A stretch of 64,000 bases of DNA, taken from Halosimplex halobium. Lineage in GTDB: Archaea; Halobacteriota; Halobacteria; Halobacteriales; Haloarculaceae. Where the stretch lies: positions 186,001-250,000 of the forward strand of contig NZ_JBLKNX010000001.1 of the NCBI RefSeq assembly GCF_051414055.1, in the 5' to 3' direction. The translations under genes were made by a program, and so were the position numbers. Numbering within the stretch: position 1 is the first letter of the stretch; each line of letters begins with the position of its first letter. The notes beneath the pieces are model-generated. The model made no database searches and was not told where the DNA came from. It was given only the letters and a program-made list of their open reading frames with translations. This document shows, one piece after another, positions 1 to 7,112 of the stretch.

Positions 1-286
1 CCGCGTCGAACCGCGGGTCGGCCCCGCCGCTCTCCATCGGCACCCACCACACCCGGCCGCGGGCGCCGACCTTCCGCGTGGCGAGGTGACCGCGCTCGAC
101 CAGTTCGTTGAGCTTGTTGTGGGCGGTCCGCCGCGAGCAGTCCAACTCCTCCATCACGTCGTTCGCCGTCAGCGGCCGCGCCGGGTCGGCCCGGGACCTG
201 AACACGCTCAGCACCGCGTCGAGCGGGAACTCCGACGCGGTCGATCCCGTTCCCGGGGGCTCGGCTGCCGTGTCGCCCGCGTTCAT
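1..286 (-). CDS. Winged helix-turn-helix DNA-binding protein (C-terminus cut by window edge)
   Basis: The frame opens with ATG at 286 on the minus strand and stays open to base 1, so the protein is incomplete. The first ~95 residues contain a winged-helix fold: a recognition-helix region with DCSRRTAHNKLNELVERGHL followed by a wing ending RVWWVP. This arrangement is common in small haloarchaeal transcription regulators and in antitoxin-like regulators. A TATA-like box sits about 25 nt upstream, so the mRNA is probably leaderless. Its target and any fused domain lie beyond the edge. Recognition of the fold is good; the function beyond DNA binding is unknown. Confidence 0.75.
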   Translation of the reverse strand, partial: MNAGDTAAEPPGTGSTASEFPLDAVLSVFRSRADPARPLTANDVMEELDCSRRTAHNKLNELVERGHLATRKVGARGRVWWVPMESGGADPRFDA

Positions 287-304
287 TACCCGACGTTTCA
301 CGCT

Positions 305-318
305 CGCATATAATGTAT
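305..318 (-). promoter_or_regulatory. TATA-like promoter for the winged-helix gene
   Basis: On the minus strand the AT-rich run ATACATTATATGCG stands out from GC-rich surroundings. Its centre is about 25 nt upstream of the ATG at 286, which places the expected start of transcription at or next to the start codon (leaderless mRNA). Confidence 0.6.
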
Positions 319-402
319 TTTGATGCGAAACCCACGCGATGACTCATGCGGAACGCCCTTTGACCCGGGGCCGCGGACGGGGGTCGTAGCGGCGACGAGC
401 GG

Positions 403-960
403 TTACGCCGAGTCGATATCGATATCGGACATCAGACCGCCGACGAACCCCATGCGCTCCACGGAGCGTTTCGCGCTCTCGGCGTGCTCGGCTTTCTCCT
501 CCGGAAGTCTGTCGGACAGGTCGTCGAGCGCGTCGACCAGCGCCGCTCGCTCGGCGGTGAGCTCCGCCGCGTCGAGCGCGACGCCGAGCGTGTCGAAGCC
601 GTCGACAGCGGCGGACCGGACCCTGCCGTCGTCGTCCTCGAGCGCTTCGAGCAGGAGTTCGACGAGGCAGTCCCTGATCCCGGCGAGGTCGTCGGTCGTG
701 TACCCGTCGACACGGTCGCCCTCGACGGCGGCGATCTGGAGTTCGAGCATCGGATAGGCGTCCCGCAGGAAGCGGACGACCGCCTGTCTGACGTAGCCGT
801 CGTCGTTCCCGTAGACCGGATAGCACGCGTCGAACAGCGCCGGATACTCCTCGACGCGCTCGGTCGCGTCGACGGCCTCGACCTCGTCGATCGCCTCGTT
901 CACGCGGTCGGTGTCGCCGGAGGCGAGCGCCTCGGCGAACGACTCGGGGGAACGGTCCAT
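403..960 (-). CDS. HEAT-like helical repeat protein, hypothetical
   Basis: A 185-residue, highly acidic protein starting MDRSPESFAEAL. It is predicted all-helical. Segments such as VRQAVVRFLRDAYPMLE and GRVRSAAVDGFDTLGVAL have the spacing and the Arg/Ala/Asp pattern of HEAT or Armadillo-like repeats, which usually act as protein-binding scaffolds. There is no catalytic motif, signal peptide or membrane segment. It is transcribed in the same direction as the toxin-antitoxin pair but is separated from it by about 200 nt containing one of the direct repeats. The fold assignment is inference from the repeat pattern. Confidence 0.7.
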   Translation of the reverse strand: MDRSPESFAEALASGDTDRVNEAIDEVEAVDATERVEEYPALFDACYPVYGNDDGYVRQAVVRFLRDAYPMLELQIAAVEGDRVDGYTTDDLAGIRDCLVELLLEALEDDDGRVRSAAVDGFDTLGVALDAAELTAERAALVDALDDLSDRLPEEKAEHAESAKRSVERMGFVGGLMSDIDIDSA

Positions 961-1065
961 AGTCGCGGTACACAGGCCGGTCTCCTGTCAGTTTCGATCG
1001 GTACGACGAGCGGCGGGTCCGCCCGTGCTCGCAGTCCGGCCGAAGCCCGATCGAGTACCCGTTTC

Positions 1066-1124
1066 ACCGGCGCCGGACTCCCTCTCCCGGTGGCGATAAC
1101 GAGCAGTTACCACCGCTGAGGCCC
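1066..1124. repeat. Direct repeat copy A flanking the toxin-antitoxin pair
   Basis: This ~59-nt stretch matches 2220-2278 in the same orientation. The best-conserved core is 1089-1111, identical at 22 of 23 positions to 2244-2266; it contains GGTGGCGAT and ACGAGCAGTTACC separated by the single differing base. Outer parts (GCCGGACT before the core, CTGAG and a C run after it) also match with small gaps. The two copies bracket exactly the antitoxin and toxin genes. Confidence 0.75.
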
Positions 1125-1161
1125 GGTTTCTATCGATAGCTCCGATACCGATAGAAATCGG
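1123..1161 (-). terminator. Inverted repeat just downstream of the PIN gene
   Basis: CCGGTTTCTATCG at 1123-1135 and CGATAGAAATCGG at 1149-1161 are complementary at 12 of 13 positions with a 13-nt loop. The hairpin begins 7 nt after the PIN stop codon, so it may end or stabilise the toxin-antitoxin transcript. There is no T run, so this is a structural suggestion only. Confidence 0.4.
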
Positions 1162-1167
1162 ACGGAC

Positions 1168-1740
1168 TCAGTCGAGCAGGTCGAGTAACTGCGCAACGTA
1201 GGGGCTGTCTCCCCAACTCCGGTGTGGACTGATCGTCCGGATCAGTGCGCGTGCTTCCTCGACGCTCATGTGACCGTCGCGAGCGTAGTCACAGAGCAAG
1301 CGAGGCGTCGGAACGATCCGTGGTCCGGTTAGTGCCGCGTGGACGAGCGCGAAGTTGTTGCCGCCGAACTCGTCGGTCAGAAACCCGTCGACTTCGAGCG
1401 TGTTCGCCAGAACGATGCCGTCCGTTTCGCCGTCGTCGAGACCGAACGTCGGACGCGATTCGGGTGTCGCGGTGCGCTGGTACGGGTCCTCGACGTCGTA
1501 GTGGGATCGTGCGGCGAGGACGTTGTTGGCGGCCGCCGCGTGGATGTCGCTGTACTGTGCCAGTTCCTGTAGCTCCGTGATGACCGACGGTGGCACCGAA
1601 ACGTCACACGAGGTGAGCACGTACTGTAGCGGGTCCGGTTCCGTCTGCGTGTCGTAGGTTCGATCGGCGCTCGGGACGGCGAGGCTCACGAGCGCGCTCG
1701 TGTCCGCGACGACCGCCCGCAGGCGTGTCCGACCGCTCAT
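1168..1740 (-). CDS. PIN-domain ribonuclease toxin (VapC-like)
   Basis: A 190-residue PIN-fold protein. Acidic residues expected for the Mg-binding RNase site are visible: D13 in VVADTSALVSL, E56 in VITELQEL, D102/D103/E105/D107 in LDDGETDGIVLA and D123 in FLTDEFGGNN. PIN toxins of type II systems cleave tRNA or other RNA and are neutralised by a bound antitoxin. ATG at 1740 is preferred to the GTG at 1743 because it overlaps the antitoxin stop as TGATG, implying translational coupling. The protein is longer than typical VapC (~130 residues), with an insertion after the first Asp. Its codon use looks less GC-rich than that of its neighbours. Confidence 0.85.
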   Translation of the reverse strand: MSGRTRLRAVVADTSALVSLAVPSADRTYDTQTEPDPLQYVLTSCDVSVPPSVITELQELAQYSDIHAAAANNVLAARSHYDVEDPYQRTATPESRPTFGLDDGETDGIVLANTLEVDGFLTDEFGGNNFALVHAALTGPRIVPTPRLLCDYARDGHMSVEEARALIRTISPHRSWGDSPYVAQLLDLLD

Positions 1741-2117
1741 CACTCGTCTGTCGACTCGTCAGCCGCGTCGGGCGTCACGGAACGGCGGTCGTCGTCGTAG
1801 ATGTCCGTATCGTCGGGCGCGGCGAGGTCGTACGGCTCCTCGTCGAGGTCGGCCTTGAGAAGTCGCAACCGCTGGGCGGTTTCGGGGTCGACGAGCCGCT
1901 TGACCGTCTCGAAGTCGAGGTCGTCCTCGTAGTAGCGGCGGGCGACCAACTCCTGAAACCCCTCGTCGCTGGCGGTGGCTTCGATGTACTCGCGCATCGC
2001 CTCGACGAGGAGGTCCGTGCGATCCGTGCCGAACAGGTCCGCGATGGCGTCGAGGCGCTCGACGAGGGACTCGGGCGACTGGAAGTGAACCCGCTTGTGG
2101 TCGTCACTCGCGCTCAT
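1740..2117 (-). CDS. Ribbon-helix-helix antitoxin-like regulator
   Basis: A 125-residue protein whose first ~45 residues (KRVHFQSPESLVERLDAIAD) fit the ribbon-helix-helix fold of VapB/CopG-type antitoxins: a short beta strand and two helices. The acidic C-terminal half would wrap and inhibit the PIN toxin encoded immediately downstream with a one-base overlap. An in-frame ATG at 2180 would add 21 residues, but ATG 2117 starts the family-like region and lies just after a palindrome likely used for autoregulation. The pairing with the PIN gene is the strongest evidence for its role. Confidence 0.8.
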   Translation of the reverse strand: MSASDDHKRVHFQSPESLVERLDAIADLFGTDRTDLLVEAMREYIEATASDEGFQELVARRYYEDDLDFETVKRLVDPETAQRLRLLKADLDEEPYDLAAPDDTDIYDDDRRSVTPDAADESTDE

Positions 2118-2121
2118 CTCG

Positions 2122-2138
2122 TGTGCACGTTCTGCACA
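2122..2138. promoter_or_regulatory. Palindromic operator candidate for the toxin-antitoxin operon
   Basis: TGTGCACGTTCTGCACA is a perfect 6-bp inverted repeat (TGTGCA/TGCACA) with a 5-nt centre, ending 5 nt before the antitoxin start. A further TGCACA half-site lies at 2174-2179. Ribbon-helix-helix antitoxins usually repress their own operon through such sites; binding here is inferred. Confidence 0.45.
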
Positions 2139-2219
2139 TAGCGTGATAAGTGCTCCGCCCAATACACAAAAATTGCACATTGCGGTGGGTACCGCCCGCC
2201 GCGAACGAACGGGCTTTTG

Positions 2220-2278
2220 ACTGGTGCCGGACTACGCACGCACGGTGGCGATGACGAGCAGTTACCCCCCCTGAGCCC
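2220..2278. repeat. Direct repeat copy B flanking the toxin-antitoxin pair
   Basis: Partner of the copy at 1066-1124, in the same orientation. The conserved core 2244-2266 differs from copy A at one position (G for A in the middle). It lies between the end of the rhodanese gene and the antitoxin promoter. The rest of this 256-nt spacer holds the antitoxin promoter/operator region and no gene. Confidence 0.75.
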
Positions 2279-2373
2279 CTTGTGACGAGGACTTCCACCG
2301 AGCCACCGTCTCACGCCCGCGAGCGGTGGCGCTGGGCCGTATCGAGGACAGTATCCGAACGACAGCGACGGCG

Positions 2374-2742
2374 TCAGAACGGCGCCGCGGACTCGTCGCC
2401 GGCGTCGCCCGATACCTCTGCCTCAAGCGGCCCGTCCCACTCGCTGAGCCCGCCGGCGAGGCTCTCGACCGGGCCGTCGACGCCCTCGTAGGATCCCACC
2501 AGGCGAGCCGCCTGGACGCTGGACTTGCCCTTCGGGCAGACCGTCACGACGCGGTCGGCGCCGTCGAGTTCCTCGACGCGGTCCGTGAGTTCGTTCGCCG
2601 GGATGTTCTCGCTGCCGGGGATGTGTCCGCGCTCGAACGAGCCCGGATTCCGGATGTCGACGATCCGGAGATCGTCCGCGGGTTCGCCGTCGCCGTCGTC
2701 CAGTAGCGCCTGCAGTTCCTCGCAGGATATCTCGCCGTCCAT
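2374..2742 (-). CDS. Single-domain rhodanese-like sulfurtransferase
   Basis: A 122-residue cytoplasmic protein that is a single rhodanese domain. It has the characteristic DIRNPGSFERGHIPGSENIP stretch (CDC25-like entrance) at residues ~29-48 and the active-site loop CPKGKSS with catalytic C69. Such proteins shuttle persulfide sulfur or act as thiosulfate:cyanide sulfurtransferases; the physiological acceptor is unknown. It is a monocistronic-looking minus-strand gene. An acidic C-terminal tail follows the domain. Confidence 0.9.
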   Translation of the reverse strand: MDGEISCEELQALLDDGDGEPADDLRIVDIRNPGSFERGHIPGSENIPANELTDRVEELDGADRVVTVCPKGKSSVQAARLVGSYEGVDGPVESLAGGLSEWDGPLEAEVSGDAGDESAAPF

Positions 2743-2816
2743 CGTTGAGTCGGGATCGGGAGTCGGACGGCATAGGTTCGTCGGAGTCCGCCGGAGGGAC
2801 CCGGGACGCCCCCCGA

Positions 2817-3254
2817 CTACAGAAACCCCTCGTCGCGGGCGACGAGCAACGAAACGAGCGGGGCGGCGAACGGGACCTCACGCGACCGGACCGCGGCCAC
2901 GGCGTCCTCGCGTGGGACCGTGTACACCTCGATGTCCTCGCCGCCCTCGCGCTCGGGAGTCCCGGGTTCCAGGTTCGACGCGTAGACGACCGCCTGGGTC
3001 ATCCGGGTCCAGGCGGTGGGCTCGAACGCCTCCAGCAACTCGGCTTCGCCGGCGCGCAAGCCCGTCTCCTCGCGGAGTTCGCGGACGCCGGCGTCGACGA
3101 ACGACTCGCCGTCGTCGACGGCGCCGCCCGGGACGGTCAGCAGCGACCGGTCCAGCCGGGCGTCGTACTGTTCGAGCAGGACGACCTCGCCGTCGGCCGT
3201 CTCGGCGACGACGGCCACGAAGTCGCCGGGGTCGATCCAGTAGTAGCGGCTCAC
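2817..3254 (-). CDS. NUDIX hydrolase, N-terminally shortened by an upstream in-frame TGA
   Basis: The frame from GTG 3254 gives 145 residues with a clear NUDIX box, GESFVDAGVRELREETGL, within GGAVDD...LRAGE, so it should bind Mg and hydrolyse a nucleoside-diphosphate derivative such as ADP-sugar. The family N-terminal strand lies further upstream in the same frame (3255-3335, reading TEVVWENPYFEAGYDEYRQP) but is cut off by TGA at 3338-3336. Translation from GTG 3254 would give a protein missing that strand. It may be a recent pseudogene, a restart product, or reflect a sequencing error. Confidence 0.75.
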   Translation of the reverse strand: MSRYYWIDPGDFVAVVAETADGEVVLLEQYDARLDRSLLTVPGGAVDDGESFVDAGVRELREETGLRAGEAELLEAFEPTAWTRMTQAVVYASNLEPGTPEREGGEDIEVYTVPREDAVAAVRSREVPFAAPLVSLLVARDEGFL

Positions 3255-3419
3255 CGCCCCGTCGGGCTGGCGGTACTCGTCGTAGCCGGCCTCGAAGTAT
3301 GGGTTCTCCCAGACGACCTCGGTATCGAGCCGGGTTCAGTCGGCGCCGGCGTCGGCGGGCGGGTCGGCGAGGTCACCGGCGCTCGCGGGGATCGGGTCAT
3401 CTCTCCGCTCGCCGGTCAC
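3255..3419 (-). pseudogene. 5' part of the downstream NUDIX gene, separated by a TGA codon
   Basis: From GTG 3419, which overlaps the stop codon of the next NUDIX gene (the normal coupling arrangement), the frame reads VTGERRDDPIPASAG and on to DAGAD, then TGA at 3338-3336, then TRLDTEVVWENPYFEAGYD in the frame of the NUDIX gene. In the paralogue just upstream the matching segment is EWRVTERETEYETGWYTGG and ends in GYD after the same number of residues, so the TGA replaces a Trp codon (TGG to TGA, a single transition at base 3336). Confidence 0.65.
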
Positions 3420-4054
3420 AGCAGCCCCTCCGCCTGCGCGAGCAACACCCCTTCGATGGTGGCGTCGTTGGCGGGCTGGCGCCGCGCTACGTCGAGCGCG
3501 TCGTCGACGGGTACTGTGGTCACCGAGAGGAACTCGTTGCCGTCGAGTTTCCGCTCGACCGGTTCGAGCCCCTCGGCGAAGACGATGCCCCGGCGGTGGC
3601 GGAGCACGCCGGTCGAACACCAGAACTCCTCCAGCAGGGAGACGCCGGCGGGGTCGAAGCCCGTCTCCTCTCGCAGCTCGCGGGCGCCGGCGGTCGTGAA
3701 CGACTCGCCGTCCTCGACGATGCCGGCGGGGAGTTCGAGGCACTGCTCGCGGATGACGGGGCGGTACTGGTCGACGAGGACGAGCTCGTCGCCGGTGCGG
3801 GCGACGACGACCACGGCGTCGGGGAGTTCCGCCCAGTAGTAGGACTTCTCGGAGCCGTCCGGCTGCTCGACGCGGTCGTAGCCGCCGGTGTACCAGCCGG
3901 TCTCGTACTCGGTCTCGCGCTCGGTGACCCGCCACTCGTGGCCGGGTTCGCGGGTCCGGCCGTCCGCCGCGGGGTCGGCCGCCTCGCGGTCGCCGCCGTC
4001 GGTCCGCTCGTCGTCGCGGTCGCCGCCGTCGTCCGCGTCGTCGCGGTCGCTCAT
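3416..4054 (-). CDS. NUDIX hydrolase (ADP-ribose pyrophosphatase-like)
   Basis: A 212-residue protein. After a ~38-residue acidic, probably disordered head there is an N-terminal strand, then the NUDIX box GESFTTAGARELREETGF preceded by LELPAGIVED, resembling ADP-ribose/nucleoside diphosphate sugar hydrolases. ATG 4054 is chosen because it overlaps the preceding gene stop as ATGA and because the residues before it in the open frame are not halophile-like. It is paralogous to the NUDIX gene that follows it; the pair probably arose by tandem duplication. Confidence 0.88.
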   Translation of the reverse strand: MSDRDDADDGGDRDDERTDGGDREAADPAADGRTREPGHEWRVTERETEYETGWYTGGYDRVEQPDGSEKSYYWAELPDAVVVVARTGDELVLVDQYRPVIREQCLELPAGIVEDGESFTTAGARELREETGFDPAGVSLLEEFWCSTGVLRHRRGIVFAEGLEPVERKLDGNEFLSVTTVPVDDALDVARRQPANDATIEGVLLAQAEGLL

Positions 4055-4470
4055 GGTCGCTGTCCGACCGCGACCCGGTAAAGGGTGCCGTTGTACGAGA
4101 CGAGCACGCCTGACTCGGAGACGGCGGTCGCGTTGCGCGCCGCCAGCGCCGACCGCTCGTCGAACGGCGAGTGGGTGAACGACTCCTTCAGCCCCCACGG
4201 GCCCTTGCGGTAGGGGTCGGAGGTGCCGTTGCGGAGCGCCTCCGTGGTGTAGGGGTAGCGCCGCTCCGAGAGGGTCGAGCCGTTGACGGCGGCGCTCTCG
4301 TTGACGGCCGCCGCGCCGGAGCCGTCGGCGGACCCGTTCACGTCGACGGGTTCGGCGGTGACGTAGTAGGGGTCGCCGCTGGCGAGCAGCGACGGGAGGG
4401 CACCGAGCGCGAGCAGCGCGACCACGACTCCGAGGATCAACAGGACGGCGTTGCGAGTGACCCGACGCAT
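4051..4470 (-). CDS. Membrane-anchored hypothetical protein
   Basis: A 139-residue protein from ATG 4470: MRRVTRNAVLLILGVVVALL begins one N-terminal transmembrane or signal-anchor helix (residues ~8-28). An exported domain follows, rich in Asn-Ser/Thr sequons (NGS, NES, NGT), typical of haloarchaeal surface glycoproteins. It overlaps the NUDIX start by 4 nt, so the two are co-transcribed. No family recognised. Confidence 0.7.
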   Translation of the reverse strand: MRRVTRNAVLLILGVVVALLALGALPSLLASGDPYYVTAEPVDVNGSADGSGAAAVNESAAVNGSTLSERRYPYTTEALRNGTSDPYRKGPWGLKESFTHSPFDERSALAARNATAVSESGVLVSYNGTLYRVAVGQRP

Positions 4471-4525
4471 ACCTCTCGCTACGGCGGAGCGCGTGAAAAC
4501 GACACGGATACGCGACGGCGATACC

Positions 4526-5020
4526 CTACTCGCCGTTCGACTCGTCGGCCGCCTCTCCCTCCTCGTCGGCGTGCTCGCCGCCGCCGGAGTCACCGGCGTC
4601 GCCGGTCACCAGGTCGCGGTAGATCCGGCCGAACGCCTGCCGGCGGAGGGTGCCGACGGCGGCCTCGCGCTCCTCGTGGAAGGTCGCGGCGACGACCGCC
4701 TCGGCGGCCGGTGCGGCGTGCCAGACGACCCGGTCGACGTTCTCGCTGCCGACCTCGTGGACCTCGTAGCCGTCGTGGTCGGCGACCCACTCGTCGAACT
4801 CCGCGCGCGACCCGACGCGGACCTCCAGCATGGAGGCGAACAGCGCGTCGCGGGCGGTCTCGACCACGTCACTCGTCACGCGGTCGCGGTACTCCTCGGC
4901 GTCCATCCCCATCGCCTTCGCGGTCTCCTTGACGACGACCTGGGCCGTCGACCCGAGCGCCGCGTAGCGCTCGCGGGCCGCGGCGGCGGTCGCCGGCGAG
5001 AGCGTGCCCTCCGTGTCCAT
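4526..5020 (-). CDS. Haloarchaeal conserved protein, DUF5809-like
   Basis: A 164-residue soluble alpha/beta protein (MDTEGTLSPATAAAARERYA). The body contains EYRDRVTSDVVETARDALFA and a DRVVWHAAPAAEAVVAATFH strand-helix unit; the last ~25 residues are an acidic tail. I associate it with the haloarchaeal family DUF5809, whose genes often sit beside the zinc-ribbon gene found immediately upstream here. Function unknown. The family label is from memory. Confidence 0.7.
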   Translation of the reverse strand: MDTEGTLSPATAAAARERYAALGSTAQVVVKETAKAMGMDAEEYRDRVTSDVVETARDALFASMLEVRVGSRAEFDEWVADHDGYEVHEVGSENVDRVVWHAAPAAEAVVAATFHEEREAAVGTLRRQAFGRIYRDLVTGDAGDSGGGEHADEEGEAADESNGE

Positions 5021-5044
5021 ACCAGTCGGTTCGGCCGCCGCGAC

Positions 5045-5590
5045 TTAGGAACCGTCGGTTTCGTCGTCGGCCGCGTCCCCGTCCGCGGCGTCCGCCGCCT
5101 CGTGTTCGTCGTCTTCGCCGTCCGCGGTGTCGGTGGACCCGTCGTCGCCCCCCTCCCCGTCCGCGCCGTCAGTGGCGTTCTCCCGCCGCTGGCGCGTCAG
5201 TTCCTTCGCCTCGGCGAGCACGTCGTCGGTCTCGCCCTCGAAGTCGTCGAGGTCGGCGACGCCGGCGGGCGCCGCGTTCTCGATGGCGTCGGCCCCACCG
5301 GGCATCGGGCCACCGGCGCCCTGGCGGCCGCCCCCGTGCTGGTGGTCGTGGCCGTGGTCGTGGTCGCCGCCGGTCGTGTCCTCGAAGACCTGGGGGAACT
5401 CCTCCTCGTCGGCGTGGTCGACGACCCGTTCGGCGAGTTCCGGGGGGTCCAGTTCCGCCCAGTCGTCGACGCGGTCGTCGAGCCAGGCCTCGTGGTCACC
5501 CCCGCGGAGCATGGCCGTGAACGCGAGGTGGTTGGCGAGGTGCTCGGCGTCGGCCTGGGGGTCGCCGCAGGCGGGACACGCGTAGCCCAT
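5045..5590 (-). CDS. Zinc-ribbon conserved haloarchaeal protein, DUF5810-like
   Basis: A 181-residue protein beginning MGYACPACGDPQADAEHL: one CPAC knuckle followed by His residues suggests a small metal-binding N-terminal domain. The middle holds a His/Gly-rich stretch (DHDHGHDHQHGGG) that could bind Ni or Zn. The last ~50 residues are almost entirely Asp, Glu and Ala. ATG 5590 is chosen because the knuckle begins there and a TATA-like box lies ~27 nt upstream. Same direction as, and 24 nt from, the DUF5809-like gene, so probably one operon. Confidence 0.72.
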   Translation of the reverse strand: MGYACPACGDPQADAEHLANHLAFTAMLRGGDHEAWLDDRVDDWAELDPPELAERVVDHADEEEFPQVFEDTTGGDHDHGHDHQHGGGRQGAGGPMPGGADAIENAAPAGVADLDDFEGETDDVLAEAKELTRQRRENATDGADGEGGDDGSTDTADGEDDEHEAADAADGDAADDETDGS

Positions 5591-5612
5591 ACCCGCCCCG
5601 ACGGCCGCGAGG

Positions 5613-5624
5613 CGCATATGCCTT
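5613..5624 (-). promoter_or_regulatory. TATA-like promoter of the zinc-ribbon gene
   Basis: The minus-strand sequence AAAGGCATATGC is the only AT-rich patch in the 150-nt spacer, and its centre is ~28 nt upstream of ATG 5590, as expected for a leaderless transcript. Confidence 0.45.
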
Positions 5625-5740
5625 TCAGAACCAGTTGGGGGTCGCGGCGGGAACGCGACTGCTCGACCCGCCGGCGTGTCCCGGTCGGTTCGCCGGGGAG
5701 CCGACACACGTAAGGACCGGACGCCCCTCGCCTCCGGTGG

Positions 5741-6310
5741 ATGTGGCCCTGGGGACACCTCGCGCTGGCGTATCTCGCCTACAGTCTCTACTCCCGGCTC
5801 GGCCGAGGTCACCGCCCGACCCCGGCGACCGCGCTGGTCGTCGCCGTCGCCTCGCAGTTCCCGGACCTCGTCGACAAGCCGCTGGCGTGGACGCTGTCTG
5901 TCCTGCCGTCGGGCCGGTCGCTGGCCCACTCGCTGCTCGTCCTCGTGCCGCTGGTCGCCCTGCTGTACTCGGTGGCCCGCGCCCGCGACGAGGGCGAGGC
6001 GCCGCTCGCGGTCGCGTTCGGCGTCGGCGCCGTCGTCCACGCGTTCGGCGACGCGCTGTACTCGCTGGTCGCCCTGGAGGTCCGCGGGGCCGGTTTCCTG
6101 CTGTGGCCCGTCGTCCCGCCGATGGAGTACGAGGTCGAACAGAGCTTCGCGGCCCACCTCGCGCTGATCGACGCCTCCCCCGAACTGTACTTCGAGTTCC
6201 TGCTCGTCGCGGCCGCCGCCGTCGTCTGGCGGGCCGACGGCTACCCCGGCCTCGCGACCGTCCTCGCCTGGCCCGCCCGCGCCTGGCGCAGCGTCACCGG
6301 CCCCGAGTGA
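5741..6310 (+). CDS. Membrane-bound metal-dependent hydrolase, YdjM/LexA-binding type
   Basis: A 189-residue integral membrane protein with about four hydrophobic helices. HLALAYLAYSL near the N-terminus, PDLVDKPLAW, a conserved His in RSLAHSLLVLV and another in VVHAFGDALY resemble the PF04307 family (membrane-bound metal-dependent hydrolases). His and Asp residues within the helices would form the metal site. The cellular substrate is unknown. It is followed 24 nt later by the uracil-DNA glycosylase gene in the same direction, so the two may share a transcript. Confidence 0.8.
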   Translation: MWPWGHLALAYLAYSLYSRLGRGHRPTPATALVVAVASQFPDLVDKPLAWTLSVLPSGRSLAHSLLVLVPLVALLYSVARARDEGEAPLAVAFGVGAVVHAFGDALYSLVALEVRGAGFLLWPVVPPMEYEVEQSFAAHLALIDASPELYFEFLLVAAAAVVWRADGYPGLATVLAWPARAWRSVTGPE

Positions 6311-6333
6311 CCACACGATCCGGGTGATCGACC

Positions 6334-6969
6334 GTGCCGACCTTCCCCGACCCCGACGACCGCAACGCCCTGGCCGACGGCTGCCGGCGCTGTCCCGCGC
6401 TGGCCGAGCGCCGGGAGCGCATCGCCTGGGGGAACGGACCGGCCGACGCGACGCTGGTGGTCGTCGGCGAGGCGCCCGCCGCGGGCGACCCGGACGCCGA
6501 CCGCTGGCGGGGCGGCAACCTGACGGGCCTGGCCTACACCTCGCGGCGCTCCGGCCGGAAGGTCCGCGAGCTCGTCGCCGACGCGGGCTACGCTGGCGAC
6601 GCCTACTACACGAACGCGGTCAAGTGCTTCCCCGCGGATCCCGACGACCCGACGGACAACCGCGAACCCACCGCCGAAGAGCGGGCGAACTGCCGGCCCT
6701 ACCTGGTCGAGGAGGTCCGGACGGTCGACCCCGACGCGGTGCTCGCGACCGGGAAACACGCCACGAAGTCCGTGCTGGCGGTCGAGGGGCTGGATCTCGA
6801 TGGGTTCCTCGACTCGGTGCTGGACACGGTCGAGTGCCGGGAGCTAGACACGACGCTCGTCCCGCTCGTGCATCCCTCCTACCAGGAGGTCTGGATCGGC
6901 CGGCTCGGCTACGCCCGCGAGGAGTACGTGGCGGCGATCCGGGAGACGGTCGCGGCCGTCGGGGAGTGA
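6334..6969 (+). CDS. Uracil-DNA glycosylase, iron-sulfur (family 4-like)
   Basis: A 211-residue enzyme that should remove uracil from DNA as the first step of base excision repair. Four cysteines fit a 4Fe-4S cluster: C17 and C20 in GCRRC, C98 in AVKCF and C120 in ANCRP. The uracil-pocket motif is GEAPA (45-49), and HPSY (180-183) matches the C-terminal active-site motif. Usual family 4 proteins have GEAPG followed by a Gly/Pro-rich loop; here the loop (GDPDADRWRGGNLTGLAY) is different, so it may belong to a divergent branch. The start is a GTG 23 nt after the upstream gene. Confidence 0.85.
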   Translation: MPTFPDPDDRNALADGCRRCPALAERRERIAWGNGPADATLVVVGEAPAAGDPDADRWRGGNLTGLAYTSRRSGRKVRELVADAGYAGDAYYTNAVKCFPADPDDPTDNREPTAEERANCRPYLVEEVRTVDPDAVLATGKHATKSVLAVEGLDLDGFLDSVLDTVECRELDTTLVPLVHPSYQEVWIGRLGYAREEYVAAIRETVAAVGE

Positions 6970-7080
6970 CCGACCGCGGCGGTCCGGGAGCGACTGTTCG
7001 GAGCGGTCGGCGGGTTCCGCCGGGCGGTCGTCTCGGTCGAAGTCGACCCCGCGATCGGTGGAGGCCGGCGGTTTCAACAG

Positions 7081-7089
7081 CTATACAAA
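7081..7089 (+). promoter_or_regulatory. TATA-like promoter of the DDxxD-containing unknown gene
   Basis: CTATACAAA sits ~28 nt before ATG 7113 in an otherwise GC-rich spacer, consistent with a leaderless start at that ATG and supporting it over any upstream start. Confidence 0.55.
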
Positions 7090-7112
7090 CGCCGCCGGGG
7101 AACAGGCGGCCG

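Noticed and set aside
2118..2180. Longer N-terminus for the antitoxin from ATG 2180
   Set aside because: It would add a Cys/His-containing, uncharged stretch unlike the rest and would include the palindromic operator candidate within the coding region; ATG 2117 begins the RHH-like domain.
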